Shown: positions 37,079-46,089, counted from the stretch's first letter. The stretch: 64,000 bases of DNA from Celerinatantimonas sp046054195 (GCF_046054195.1 NZ_JBEQCS010000016.1:45730-109729), one strand, 5' to 3'. Program-made: numbers and translations. Notes: generated from the sequence alone by a model not told the origin.

Positions 37079-37936
37079 TTAAGCGTCGTGATATTTTTCA
37101 CAAGCTTCTAGCGTATTTTCAATCAAGCTGGCAACAGTCATTGGGCCAACACCGCCTGGAACTGGTGTAATCCAGCTTGCTTTTTCTTTAGCTGTAGCAA
37201 ACTCGATATCGCCAATGAGTTTACCGTTGTCATTACGGTTAATACCCACATCAATCACAACCGCACCTTCTTTGACCCATTCGCCAGGAATAAACTCAGC
37301 TTTGCCAACAGCGACGACTAATAAGTCTGCGCGGCGCACTTCACTTTCTAAATCTTTCGTAAAGCGATGGCAAGTGGTGGTGGTACATCCAGCCAGCAGC
37401 AGCTCTAATGTCATAGGTCGGCCGACAATATTGGATGCGCCAACAATCACCGCATGCATGCCGTAAGTATCAACGCCAGTTGAGCGAATTAAGGTCATAA
37501 TCCCTTTTGGCGTGCAAGAGCGCAGGGCAGGGATGCGCTGAGCTAAACGGCCAACGTTATAAGGATGAAAACCATCAACGTCTTTGTCTGGACGAATCCG
37601 TTCAATCACTTCGGTTTCATCAATATGATCGGGTAATGGCAGCTGTACCAAAATACCATCAATTTCTTTATCTTCATTAAGCTCGTCGATAAGCTTGATT
37701 AACTGTTGATGTGTGGTTTCAACAGGCAAATCGTATGAGCGTGAGACAAAGCCAACTTCATCGCAAGCACGACGTTTGCTGCCAACATATACTTTAGATG
37801 CAGGGTCACTGCCGACTAATACCACAGCAAGACCTGGCGCACGAAGTCCTTTTTCTAGACGTGTTTTTACTTTTTCACCAACTTCATGGCGAAGAGACTG
37901 AGCGATAGCTTTACCATCAATGATTTGAGCTGACAT
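37079..37936 (-). CDS. folD: Methylene-tetrahydrofolate dehydrogenase/cyclohydrolase
   Basis: This is a bifunctional folate enzyme. The catalytic YVGSKRRACDEVGF carries the Lys/Tyr pair, DGILVQLPLPDHID is the folate loop, and VGASNIVGRPMTLELL is the NADP site. PVPGGVGPMTVASLIENT is near the end. Length is 285 aa. It is adjacent to a tRNA-Arg gene, a frequent island insertion point. Confidence 0.97.
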   Translation of the reverse strand: MSAQIIDGKAIAQSLRHEVGEKVKTRLEKGLRAPGLAVVLVGSDPASKVYVGSKRRACDEVGFVSRSYDLPVETTHQQLIKLIDELNEDKEIDGILVQLPLPDHIDETEVIERIRPDKDVDGFHPYNVGRLAQRIPALRSCTPKGIMTLIRSTGVDTYGMHAVIVGASNIVGRPMTLELLLAGCTTTTCHRFTKDLESEVRRADLLVVAVGKAEFIPGEWVKEGAVVIDVGINRNDNGKLIGDIEFATAKEKASWITPVPGGVGPMTVASLIENTLEACEKYHDA

Positions 37937-38108
37937 ACCTATTCATGGGGGGTTATGATTGGATGGCAATTATTGTCGCATGAAGCGCCCGTTAGGCCAA
38001 TGGCTTTTTGTTTTATAGGCTTGTTAGCCTTTTATTTGGAATATCGGTTATAATTTAGTCAAAACAGTAAGTTATATCTGCAATCGCTAACAAATTGCGT
38101 TAAAATAT

Positions 38109-38137
38109 TTGACCGTTTTAGCGAATGACAGTAATAT
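38109..38137 (+). promoter_or_regulatory. Promoter of the tRNA-Arg locus
   Basis: TTGACC, 17 bp, TAATAT, followed by a GC-rich discriminator (GCGGCCGC) as in stringently controlled stable-RNA promoters. It reads into the split tRNA-Arg fragment and, with no terminator seen between, on into the intron-bearing tRNA-Arg gene. Confidence 0.75.
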
Positions 38138-38168
38138 GCGGCCGCATTAAGCGAGATATTCGCTCTAA

Positions 38169-38225
38169 GCGCCCTTAGCTCAGCTGGATAGAGCACCGGC
38201 CTTCTAAGCCGGTGGTCACAGGTTC
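38169..38225 (+). pseudogene. 5' part of split resident tRNA-Arg(UCU)
   Basis: These are 57 nt of an argU-like tRNA-Arg: acceptor 5' strand GCGCCCT, D arm, anticodon arm with TCT in CTTCTAA, variable loop and the first T-stem strand through GGTTC. The sequence then diverges. The missing 3' part (GAATCC to CCA) is found 25.4 kb away at 63650-63669. Joined, the two give a perfect 77-nt cloverleaf. As it stands it cannot make tRNA. Confidence 0.93.
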
Positions 38226-38417
38226 TTATATTAAGTTAATTTTGGTGTAGTTCATCATGTTGACTATGAAGCTTGTGTTGATGTTGCTTTTGGTGTGATG
38301 AGAATCAGTTAGATTCTATGTAAAAATTTGCAAAACGTTTACGATGTTTAACATCAAAATATTCTTAATGTACAGTTGAGAATAGTTTGAGATAAATGTT
38401 TTATATAAGTAATAAAT

Positions 38418-38725
38418 GCTCCGTTAGCTCAGCTGGATAGAGCACCCGCCTTCTAATTGGCAGAAATGTAAATTTCAGAAATTGGGCTTCACGAGGGAAA
38501 CTTCGCGAATGTAAGATGTCAAATTCGGGGAAACCTTACTGATTAAGTTGGCAATCCCGAGCCAAGCCCAGCGATGTATGGGAAGGTGTAGAGACTAGAC
38601 GGCATCCACCTACAGCAATAGCAATGGTGAAGGGATAGTCCAGCGCACAAAGCCGAATGGTGGTAGCGAAAGCTATAGTGTGATGAAGCGGGTGGTCACA
38701 GGTTCGAATCCTGTACGGAGCGCCA
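38418..38725 (+). tRNA. tRNA-Arg(UCU) interrupted by a group I intron
   Basis: Exon 1 is 38418-38454 and exon 2 is 38686-38725. Joined they make a complete cloverleaf: acceptor GCTCCGT/ACGGAGC, D stem GCTC/GAGC, anticodon stem CCCGC/GCGGG with loop CTTCTAA (anticodon TCT, 38452-38454), T arm ACAGG-TTCGAAT-CCTGT, G73 and encoded CCA. Acceptor and anticodon stems differ from the split resident tRNA by paired changes, so this is a distinct, functional-looking gene, not a simple duplicate. It is followed by its own terminator. Transcription probably comes from the host promoter 280 bp upstream or a weak local one. Confidence 0.93.
38455..38685 (+). ncRNA. Group I intron (IC3, Azoarcus-like) in tRNA-Arg
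   Basis: This 231-nt insertion lies in the anticodon loop. Core elements appear in order: P3 strand GATGTC (38515), P element AAATTCGGGGAAACC (38521), Q element GGCAATCCCGAGCCAAG (38550), R element GTAGAGACTAGACGG (38588) and S element GGGATAGTCCAG (38632). They closely track my recollection of the Azoarcus tRNA-Ile intron. Compared with it, P3 shows paired changes (GGTG/CACC to GATG/CATC). Exon 1 ends in U and the intron ends in G, as group I splicing requires; a repeated AA leaves up to 2 nt ambiguity. No homing endonuclease frame is present. Confidence 0.92.
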
Positions 38726-38730
38726 TTTTA

Positions 38731-38763
38731 AAGGCCAGTATCTAACAGATACTGGCTTTTTTT
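38731..38763 (+). terminator. Terminator of the intron-bearing tRNA gene
   Basis: GCCAGTATCT and AGATACTGGC form a 10-bp stem with an AAC loop and a T run. It is nearly the same hairpin as the one after the split tRNA 3' end at 63676-63710. Confidence 0.9.
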
Positions 38764-38914
38764 AATCTTATGAACTATTGTGGGCTTACAACTGGTTTGT
38801 CATTGCACCAATTCAAAAATATTTATATCTAATATAACCTTTTACTAAGTTAAATTGGTGCACTGGGAAAGTGACGGAGTATTGATGTAGACATCACCCC
38901 CTTAACTCACTGTT

Positions 38915-39571
38915 TTACTTATTTTCAGAAAGGTAACGAAAATAAGCCTCAAAGCTGTCATAACTAAATAAGTCGCTGTCATTGAGTAAATCTACAACAC
39001 GCCCTCCTTTTGCTTCATATGTCCCTTTTAAATCATCATTAATTAATTTATGTATAACCTTACACGCTACTTCTAGTTGCTTTTCTTGTTTTTTTATCAA
39101 CGATTTAAGCTCTAAAATTTCACTACTTTTATAGATCGTCGCTTTTGGTGGTGAAATTGATGAAATAGCCTTTTGTCGGCTCTTATGTTGATTAATTAAT
39201 AAAGTTGTAATCTCTTCCTCTTTATCATCTATTACCTTTATCGCCTTCGATAAGTCATTCTTAAGCTTAATAATTTCTTTATTCCTACTTCTTAATTGAA
39301 GTTCGCTGGCTGTATTAGATATTTCTAAACTTGTACTTTCAACTCTAGAAAAATATGAACTGATTAATTCTTTATATGGTGAGTTCCTCCTTCTTAGAGT
39401 CGAACTGTCAATATGATCGCCTTGGTTATTCATTGTATCAGCTATAAACACAGTTAACTTACGTTCTGATGAAAACTGTGCGTCAGATGTTTGAAGCTGT
39501 TCCAATATTTTTTGTATCTTTTTTATTCGAGTTTTTGATTTTGAGACTTTTTTTTCAATTAAGCCTATCAT
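38915..39571 (-). CDS. Third protein of recombinase module, TnpC/GinD-like position
   Basis: This 218 aa protein is rich in Lys, Glu, Ser and Ile. It has heptad-like coiled-coil stretches around residues 95-125 (IKLKNDLSKAIKVIDDKEEE) and 150-175 (LELKSLIKKQEKQLEVACK). No catalytic motif is visible. It overlaps the large recombinase gene by four bases. Its place as a small last gene after two tyrosine recombinases matches TnpC of Tn554, a DNA-binding accessory factor. I infer an accessory or orientation role. Confidence 0.65.
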   Translation of the reverse strand: MIGLIEKKVSKSKTRIKKIQKILEQLQTSDAQFSSERKLTVFIADTMNNQGDHIDSSTLRRRNSPYKELISSYFSRVESTSLEISNTASELQLRSRNKEIIKLKNDLSKAIKVIDDKEEEITTLLINQHKSRQKAISSISPPKATIYKSSEILELKSLIKKQEKQLEVACKVIHKLINDDLKGTYEAKGGRVVDLLNDSDLFSYDSFEAYFRYLSENK

Positions 39572-42500
39572 TTTGATCCTTCACCTGGAGATTTTATTAG
39601 ACTTAATTTTTGTTCTACTGATAAACCATATAAATCTGTTTTAATATTAAATAATTGAGCAAGATAATCTAGATCATTTAATTCTGTGATTTCTTCACCG
39701 TGTTGTGTAGCAAGGAACTCTATTTTTCTTCTAAATCGTGATGCTTGAATCTTAAGTTTATCACTATGTAATAATGGAATCCCCTCGGTTTCTTTGAGTC
39801 TTAGTAACAATCTTGCTTGTTCAGAGTCGTTATAGGGAGTAAAAGAATTCATAATTTTCAATCCCTCATCAGATACGTAATAAATATCACTACCATTAGA
39901 ACTCTCTCCAATAGTTAATCTCACAGCCCAATATGAAGCTTGAGTTAAAAGCGTTGACTTTTTATCGTTAAGTTCATCCTTTTCTGTTTCTAGAAATATA
40001 AAATATTCTAACTGAGTATTGATAGTTCCAATCTCATCACATAAAAATTTAATATGTGATTTAATCGCAGGGAAATGGTTATTGGTAACAATCGCTAATG
40101 GACAAGCATAACAATTTCGCTTCCCAATATTATCACAGACAGTTTTGGGACAGCTACCGCCAACGGGACATATATGTGTACGAAAATATTTAATATTATT
40201 TGGATTAGCTTTTTTTAATTCCCTAAGTCCATTTAATTGATAATCAAAATCCTCTGATGTGTTAAAGTTAAGTGACTTTGCATTGTACTTATTAATTGTA
40301 TCGCCTGGCGAAAATTCAAGATCACTTTCAAAAGCCTTTTCATTTATTTCAGTTTCGGCAACTGTAATGATAGATTTCCTATCCGTGTCTTTTGTTAATT
40401 CTATAAGGTTGATAACCTCATTAATAAAATCTTGTGAGGCACTATCTGGTAGTTTCTTTGTATAGTAGCTAACAGTAGCTTCTGATTGACCAGTTAATAG
40501 TTTTCCCACAACATCTGCACCAACAATGGGAGCAAAAACACTATCTGTCATCGTTCTTAAAGAATGTGGTGTAATTAGAGTACGTTTGTGTAATGGGATG
40601 AACTTCACTTCACTATAATCATCAATATAGTCGACTGAAATTTCGCACTGTTCAGTATTGAAATGTCTCTGATTTGATAAGTAAATAAATTCATCTAAGG
40701 CATATCCTAATTTGGGTGCAAACAGTGTTGTTGGAATATAATCTATGTTATTCCGAATTAAGAATGATTCATATTCATTTATAATTTCACTGAAAAAGTG
40801 CTGAAAGCTATTATCATTATGTTTTAATTTTGTTCTAAATAGAGGGGATATATCACCCCATTTAGAATTGGGATTCCCTTGATAGGGTATTTTTTCTCCT
40901 AACTCTGGATTTGATTCGATTATGAGACTTTTTACGTTTGCTACTTCTTTTAGTAATTTCATGATTTCAGCAGAAATTATAATTGAAAATTTTTCAGTCT
41001 TTGTTTTGTCTGTTGATATAAGTAATTCCTGATATTCTGATGTTTCATTCGATAGCGAGAAACATTCAGTATCATCTATCCACATCGCATTTGATCTTCT
41101 TAAACCTGAGTGTAATAAAAGCGTTATCATTGCCCATGCTTGGTAATTGTGCAAATAAATATTAAAATCCTTCACTCCTTTATGGCCCCGGTTACTACTA
41201 TGTTTTAATACTTTAAGCTGATTAATCTCTTTTAATGAGACTCTCCCAACTTGTAAACCAGCACTGTCTTTCATAAAAATGTCTTCATTTATAATGATAT
41301 AATCCGTATTATTTTCCCCACTTCGAATAGCTTCAGTAACTTCATTTAGCATATGATTTGTGACTGTTTTACAAAATGAGCGCAGTCCTAGCCAATATTC
41401 TAAACTAAATATATATTTTCTATTTTTTGCATATTTTTTCCCAATCTTCTTTTTTGCCATGCCTGTAAGTGGGTTTCGGAAACCTTTTATTAATGGAGAG
41501 TCTAGACTGCTTAAATAATCAAAAAAATTACTAATTACAACCAAAGCATCTCTTCCTGAATTGTTATTAGTAGTATTTTCTTTTTTCGCAGCACTAGTCA
41601 TATCATATACAAACTGTTGCAAAGGAACAGGATATTGAAAATTTTCTGTAAACTTATTGGCATTTTCTATCTCAAAAATATTACTTCTTTGAATAAAAAG
41701 GCTAGGTAAAAATTCAGTCGGATGTTTGGGATATTCAAATTTTCCCGAAAGACCTGATTTAAAATAAGCAGGTAGATAGCTAAATATATATTTATTTAGA
41801 ATGCTTAGTCGCGCATTTTTCTGTTTGATTGTACCGTGCTCTATTGAAGTATATCTCAAGAAGTCAATTTGTGCAGCAATCCATATGTTACTTGAATCTA
41901 ATTCTTTAGCGACAAATGTTGAATCGGTCCCTGAGATATCAGACCAATATCCGTAATCTAATGTGACTTTTTTATTTGTTATTGGAACCCTAATCTCATT
42001 TACATTATCAACATTATCCCCAATAAACTCTTTTGCTATTTTTGTGTTTCCTTTAAAAATTTGTTCATTTTTTAATTTTTTTTGCCCCTTTCTTTTTGAG
42101 GGGGTTCTATTTTTTAGAAATTCCTGATAAATTTTTTCAAAATTAATATCTGTTGAATAAGAAAGCAAGTTAATTGCTGGCTTAATGCTGTATGACGGTG
42201 GAGATCCTTTATAATAAACTACGAGATCTTCATGATATGCAAGTAAAACTTCTAGAGTAATATCTTTAGGTTCTGTAATTCCATTAGCTACTATAATATC
42301 TGCAAGTCTTTTAAATGCTTGATTTAATTTATCTCCTTTAACAGAATTTGATCCTATATAGTTAAAATAATTATCTTGGAATAAATTTGTTTTTACGTGA
42401 TTTTCATTATCTGTGTAACGGTTTAGTGTAGCTCCTAGCCAAAAGTCGACAGCAAGTGCCGGTAGAAAGTTGTTTAGCTTTGTTGTGCTAATGCGTTCTG

Positions 42501-42924
42501 CTGCTTTTGTCGATTTTGGATGTGAACCGGCCAAACAATTAAGTCTAATTATCTTTTCTAAAGCCAAGTAACTAAGGAATAGGCGCAAGTGATGTAATCG
42601 ATGATAGTAATCATTAGGCCGAATTTTAGTAAGATTTGGAATCAAATAGTCTAGTTGTTTTTTATATGAATCAGTTTTTTCTCCTCTGCATTCATTAATT
42701 AGAATAGTTTCTGATTGTTGTAGAAATTTTTTTATTTGGTCTAGTGACTTAGTAGATATGTTATTAATTGATTCAATTAAGGAATCAACTCCATTATCGG
42801 CACCTCGAAAGTTATTTTTATAATCGGCGGGAAATGCATCTACAGAAAATGACTTTAGTTTTTTACTAAAATATTCTACTGATTTTTTAAAATTTTTTAA
42901 AGTGAAATCTTTATTGAATATCAT
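39568..42924 (-). CDS. Large tyrosine recombinase (TnpB-like), 1118 aa
   Basis: The C-terminal half carries the tyrosine recombinase core: first Arg in LHSGLRRSNAMW, H-x-x-R in TPHSLRTMTD, and the nucleophile region GQSEATVSYYTKKL. A Cys-rich segment follows (CPVGGSCPKTVCDN and RNCYACP), resembling the zinc-finger region of Tn554 TnpB-type proteins. The N-terminal ~550 residues are of unknown fold and much longer than in standard integrases. It lies between the 469 aa recombinase and the coiled-coil gene in one operon. Confidence 0.82.
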   Translation of the reverse strand: MIFNKDFTLKNFKKSVEYFSKKLKSFSVDAFPADYKNNFRGADNGVDSLIESINNISTKSLDQIKKFLQQSETILINECRGEKTDSYKKQLDYLIPNLTKIRPNDYYHRLHHLRLFLSYLALEKIIRLNCLAGSHPKSTKAAERISTTKLNNFLPALAVDFWLGATLNRYTDNENHVKTNLFQDNYFNYIGSNSVKGDKLNQAFKRLADIIVANGITEPKDITLEVLLAYHEDLVVYYKGSPPSYSIKPAINLLSYSTDINFEKIYQEFLKNRTPSKRKGQKKLKNEQIFKGNTKIAKEFIGDNVDNVNEIRVPITNKKVTLDYGYWSDISGTDSTFVAKELDSSNIWIAAQIDFLRYTSIEHGTIKQKNARLSILNKYIFSYLPAYFKSGLSGKFEYPKHPTEFLPSLFIQRSNIFEIENANKFTENFQYPVPLQQFVYDMTSAAKKENTTNNNSGRDALVVISNFFDYLSSLDSPLIKGFRNPLTGMAKKKIGKKYAKNRKYIFSLEYWLGLRSFCKTVTNHMLNEVTEAIRSGENNTDYIIINEDIFMKDSAGLQVGRVSLKEINQLKVLKHSSNRGHKGVKDFNIYLHNYQAWAMITLLLHSGLRRSNAMWIDDTECFSLSNETSEYQELLISTDKTKTEKFSIIISAEIMKLLKEVANVKSLIIESNPELGEKIPYQGNPNSKWGDISPLFRTKLKHNDNSFQHFFSEIINEYESFLIRNNIDYIPTTLFAPKLGYALDEFIYLSNQRHFNTEQCEISVDYIDDYSEVKFIPLHKRTLITPHSLRTMTDSVFAPIVGADVVGKLLTGQSEATVSYYTKKLPDSASQDFINEVINLIELTKDTDRKSIITVAETEINEKAFESDLEFSPGDTINKYNAKSLNFNTSEDFDYQLNGLRELKKANPNNIKYFRTHICPVGGSCPKTVCDNIGKRNCYACPLAIVTNNHFPAIKSHIKFLCDEIGTINTQLEYFIFLETEKDELNDKKSTLLTQASYWAVRLTIGESSNGSDIYYVSDEGLKIMNSFTPYNDSEQARLLLRLKETEGIPLLHSDKLKIQASRFRRKIEFLATQHGEEITELNDLDYLAQLFNIKTDLYGLSVEQKLSLIKSPGEGSK

Positions 42925-42942
42925 TTTGGATCCTTTACTTTT

Positions 42943-44352
42943 TCAACAGATTTTTTTCATATTTTGATATAAATATGACTCTCTTTGTAAGAGTATTCGA
43001 TTAGTTATTTCTAGCTGTTTACTAATTACGCCAATATCTACTTTTGAATATATTTTTGTACTTTTTAGTTGCTCATGTCTCATAAAATATTGTACTTCCT
43101 CATCTGTATGTCCAAATCCTCCTCTTGAATTGGGAGCAAAGTTCCGCATGTAAACACCATAAAAATGTCTCATCGAATGCGTTTGTTTATCTTCAAACTC
43201 AGGAGTGTTCAAACTTGCTCTTAATAGATTGCTATTCCACATTTCTTGTATTGCAGCTTGTGAAGATGTGAAATATGGAAGATGATCAATATTACCTGTA
43301 ATAATATTTTTCTCACCTCGATTCTTTAAAAAAATATAGTTTGAATTTGATTTTGGCCTTTCTATTTCTAAATATTTAGTTAATTCATCGAAAAAAAAAG
43401 ACTTAAATGGTTCGACTAGGGTTACTATATAGTGTGCAATATGTTTATTTGATAGTGATAAATAGTCAATTGAATCTAAGTAATTAATTATTTCTTTGCT
43501 ATTTAATTGTACCTCTTCGTTCATAACCGAAATGTTATCAAATTTTAATCTTGTAGCTTCTGAAAATCTTAGTCCTCCGCCAAAACATAATGCGTACATC
43601 GCTTTATCGCGGTGATATTTAGTATTTAATAAGAAAGTTCCAATATGTTTGATTGGAAAATGCTTCGGTTTTTGAATTTTATTTTCTCTCGGCAACTTGA
43701 AAAAGTTCTTAATTCTAGCAACTCTAGCGCCGCCAGATATACAAGATGCGAGATATGAATTCTCTATTAGTGCTTTTCGCTCAGAGTATCTTAAGTTTTG
43801 TTTTTGACTAAGTTCATTTCCAATAGCATTCGCATCTTGGTCTAAATCAAGAAGTCCATTTGCTTTTTTTTGAATTTTCAAACTATATTCTTGAGCATTT
43901 GACGCAAGTATGTAGTCAGTCAAACTAGACAGCATACGTTTAGCCGATGTTCTTTTTACTTTTTTTGCCTCCAAATTTTTTGCGCAAATATTTGCTAATA
44001 GATTTTTTGAGCGAGTAGCATCAAGTAAATAAGATGGATACGCATTGAAAATTGCAGTAAGAGTAGTTCTTAATTTCTGACTATTAGAAAAAGCAGGATC
44101 ATGCTTTAGAGCCGATAAATATTCTGGTGAGTGTATAACATATGACGCTTCAATATAATAGTCATAAAATCTCGCTAAGTCTGAAGCTTTAGATTTAACT
44201 GTCCGATATGGTTGACTATTTAATAGCATATTATTTAAATGCTCTTCTACCTCAATAATCGATCCGGTAGATTTTGATATGAATGAATAGAAAACACTAC
44301 CATCAGGTAATTTTATTTCTCTTTTAATAATGTTTTTTGTTTTTCTTACCAT
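42943..44352 (-). CDS. Tyrosine recombinase (TnpA-like integrase), 469 aa
   Basis: This site-specific recombinase has a full set of catalytic residues: Arg262 in GGGLRFSEATRL, His392 and Arg395 in THSMRHFYG, His426 in FMRHEQLKS and nucleophile Tyr435 in TKIYSKV. The N-terminal ~200 residues would form the arm- and core-binding domains. It is the first gene of the three-gene module and ends 18 bp before the next. It probably cuts at the tRNA T-loop core GGTTC together with its larger partner. Confidence 0.88.
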   Translation of the reverse strand: MVRKTKNIIKREIKLPDGSVFYSFISKSTGSIIEVEEHLNNMLLNSQPYRTVKSKASDLARFYDYYIEASYVIHSPEYLSALKHDPAFSNSQKLRTTLTAIFNAYPSYLLDATRSKNLLANICAKNLEAKKVKRTSAKRMLSSLTDYILASNAQEYSLKIQKKANGLLDLDQDANAIGNELSQKQNLRYSERKALIENSYLASCISGGARVARIKNFFKLPRENKIQKPKHFPIKHIGTFLLNTKYHRDKAMYALCFGGGLRFSEATRLKFDNISVMNEEVQLNSKEIINYLDSIDYLSLSNKHIAHYIVTLVEPFKSFFFDELTKYLEIERPKSNSNYIFLKNRGEKNIITGNIDHLPYFTSSQAAIQEMWNSNLLRASLNTPEFEDKQTHSMRHFYGVYMRNFAPNSRGGFGHTDEEVQYFMRHEQLKSTKIYSKVDIGVISKQLEITNRILLQRESYLYQNMKKIC

Positions 44353-44525
44353 TTTCAGCCTTTCTGTTCTATATAAGATAGATGAACTTTTCTTTAAATT
44401 ATTTCATTCGTTTTATTAAGAGTTTCACTAATATTTTCTTATGCTTTTAAAACTATGGTCAGATATACTTTAATGAAAGCTATCAGATATTTTTTGAATG
44501 GTCAAATATCATTTTAATACAATGA

Positions 44526-44872
44526 GTTAGTATCATTTTGATATTAACCTGCTCTAGGTTTAAATTTTTAGGTTGTAAATGATAATTATATTGATAAATT
44601 ATTTGAGTAAGTATCGCTTTGATACTTACTCAATTCAGGTAGATATTTTTAGTTATTATATTTTTTAGACTAAAAAAATACAGGTTACTATCACTTTGCT
44701 ACTAACCTACCTCTCTGGATATTATTCGATAGGTGATTGAAAATTTTTTAGATTAATCAAATATTAAAGTTAGTATCATTTTTATACTAACTAACTCCAA
44801 AAGGAGTTTTGGGATCGTTAAATAATTTTAATACTAATAAATTATCAAGGTTAGTATCACTTTGATACTAAC
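44526..44872. repeat. Five palindromes with ~81-bp period upstream of the recombinase operon
   Basis: Imperfect copies of GTTAGTATCA-N3-TGATACTAAC lie at 44526-44548, 44605-44631, 44683-44707, 44769-44791 and 44850-44872. Centres are 81, 77, 85 and 81 bp apart. The AT-rich spacers are themselves loosely alike, so the whole is a degenerate tandem array of ~81-bp units, not a CRISPR. An extra hairpin AACTCC/GGAGTT lies at 44793-44808. The array fills the 778-bp gap 44353-45130, in which I see no gene. Confidence 0.85.
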
Positions 44873-45130
44873 TCTATCCAGATAGTATTTTTGATTTATT
44901 ATATCATTTTCAGACTAATCAATTATTCCCAAATTCATCTTTGATATTAGCGCTAGAGAGGCAGCTCTTAGGTGGTAATTAACTAATTTGTAAATTGTGG
45001 TTCAACCAACATCGCGCTTATTTTGCAGCGTCAATTTCACTGCATTACCCATTTTTTTGGTTTATATGTATTTCATGTGATAGCTCTGGTGCGTTTCAGG
45101 AGGTGTTGAACTTTACGTTTCTGAGGGACT

Positions 45131-45460
45131 TTGGATAAAGTTGAATTTGTTAAAGGCATCAAAGAAGTTGTTGAATTTTCGTCAGTAGATCTCCCGATAA
45201 GGGTTTACTCGAACAATCGAATTGGTTTAAATCATTGCTTCCAAGTGGGCGAGCGTTATCAGAGTCTTATCGAGGATGCTGTCAAAGAGGCGGTTTTCGG
45301 TATGCTTTGTATGCTTGATGGTGTCAGGTCAATAGTTTGTAGCGACGATAGTTTGATGAATATCCAGTTGACCAAATTAACATGCCTTACAACTATCGGA
45401 GATTCACTGATAAATGACACTGAATCAGAGTACCTACATGACATCTACCAAAACGTGTAA
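45131..45460 (+). CDS. Unknown 109 aa protein
   Basis: I do not recognise this acidic protein (MDKVEFVKGIKEVVEFSS...). The predicted start is TTG, six bases after GAGGG. It contains LIEDAVKEAVFGMLCMLDGVRSI, a possible helix. It stands alone between the palindrome array and a gap with hairpins. It could be a small cargo or immunity protein; that is a guess. Confidence 0.45.
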   Translation: MDKVEFVKGIKEVVEFSSVDLPIRVYSNNRIGLNHCFQVGERYQSLIEDAVKEAVFGMLCMLDGVRSIVCSDDSLMNIQLTKLTCLTTIGDSLINDTESEYLHDIYQNV

Positions 45461-45499
45461 CCAATATTCAAGAAATCAACATACTTTTCCTAACCGGGC

Positions 45500-45537
45500 A
45501 GAAACGCTGTAGAGAATTAGTTCTAAGACGTTTCTGT
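45500..45537. repeat. Hairpin CAGAAACG/CGTTTCTG
   Basis: An 8-bp perfect inverted repeat with a partly paired interior (TAGA/TCTA). It lies in the 629-bp gap 45461-46089 that holds no convincing gene. Confidence 0.4.
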
Positions 45538-45723
45538 CTATTAACTTGGTACGTAAGGCAGCTAAATAAAAGGTGCCCCAAAATCAGTTAGAGCTGATGC
45601 TTCATGTCGACCGTTCACTCCTTACTTTCCATACTTTACCGAATTTTACGAAACATTTTAGTTCATCAGGTTTAACATTTATTTTTATCTAATTACCGCG
45701 AGCTACTTGCAAAACCCCGTCCG

Positions 45724-45766
45724 TCTGCTCCGCATTGTTCGCGAACAGCGGACAATGCGGAGCAGA
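45724..45766. repeat. Long GC-rich hairpin
   Basis: Two 19-base arms (45724-45742 and 45748-45766) complement each other with one mismatch around a GAACA loop. It is GC-rich in AT-rich surroundings and has no T run, so it is not a plain terminator. It may be a recombination or transposon end remnant. Confidence 0.6.
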
Positions 45767-46089
45767 TTTATGCTAAAACCACAAGATCCATTAGTTACTT
45801 TTAAAATTTTGAGTTATGAAATAGGTTATTCATCAGTAGAGAGCAAAAATCACGACTTGAAGAAAGTTCCATGGGTAACGTTTATGGCTTATGGACACCT
45901 CTTTTTTTAGCTAGTTTATCTAACTAATAGGTGCCTAGGAAATCAGTGGCGATTCAAGCTTTCACTGTAACCAAACAATCCCAAACGCAAAATGGGACAA
46001 AGGTGAGTCGGCATAAAGCTGGACATTTATGATAAAAATGCCAGCATAACGTCTGATACTTGAATAATTTATCGACCAAAAGCCTATTT

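Noticed and set aside
38169..38225. A second functional tRNA-Arg gene at the left junction
   Set aside because: Sequence after GGTTC does not continue the T arm or acceptor stem. The matching 3' end is at 63645.
38455..38685. Protein-spliced (archaeal-type) tRNA intron or a group II intron
   Set aside because: Group I P, Q, R and S elements are present in order. No bulge-helix-bulge and no group II domain V or GTGYG start is visible.
44526..44872. Regularly spaced repeats as a CRISPR array
   Set aside because: Repeats are variable palindromes of 23-27 bp, spacers of about 55 bp resemble each other, and no cas genes are near.
45707..45910. Open frame of 67 codons
   Set aside because: It runs through the long hairpin, has a TTG start with no ribosome site, and its sequence looks like chance coding.
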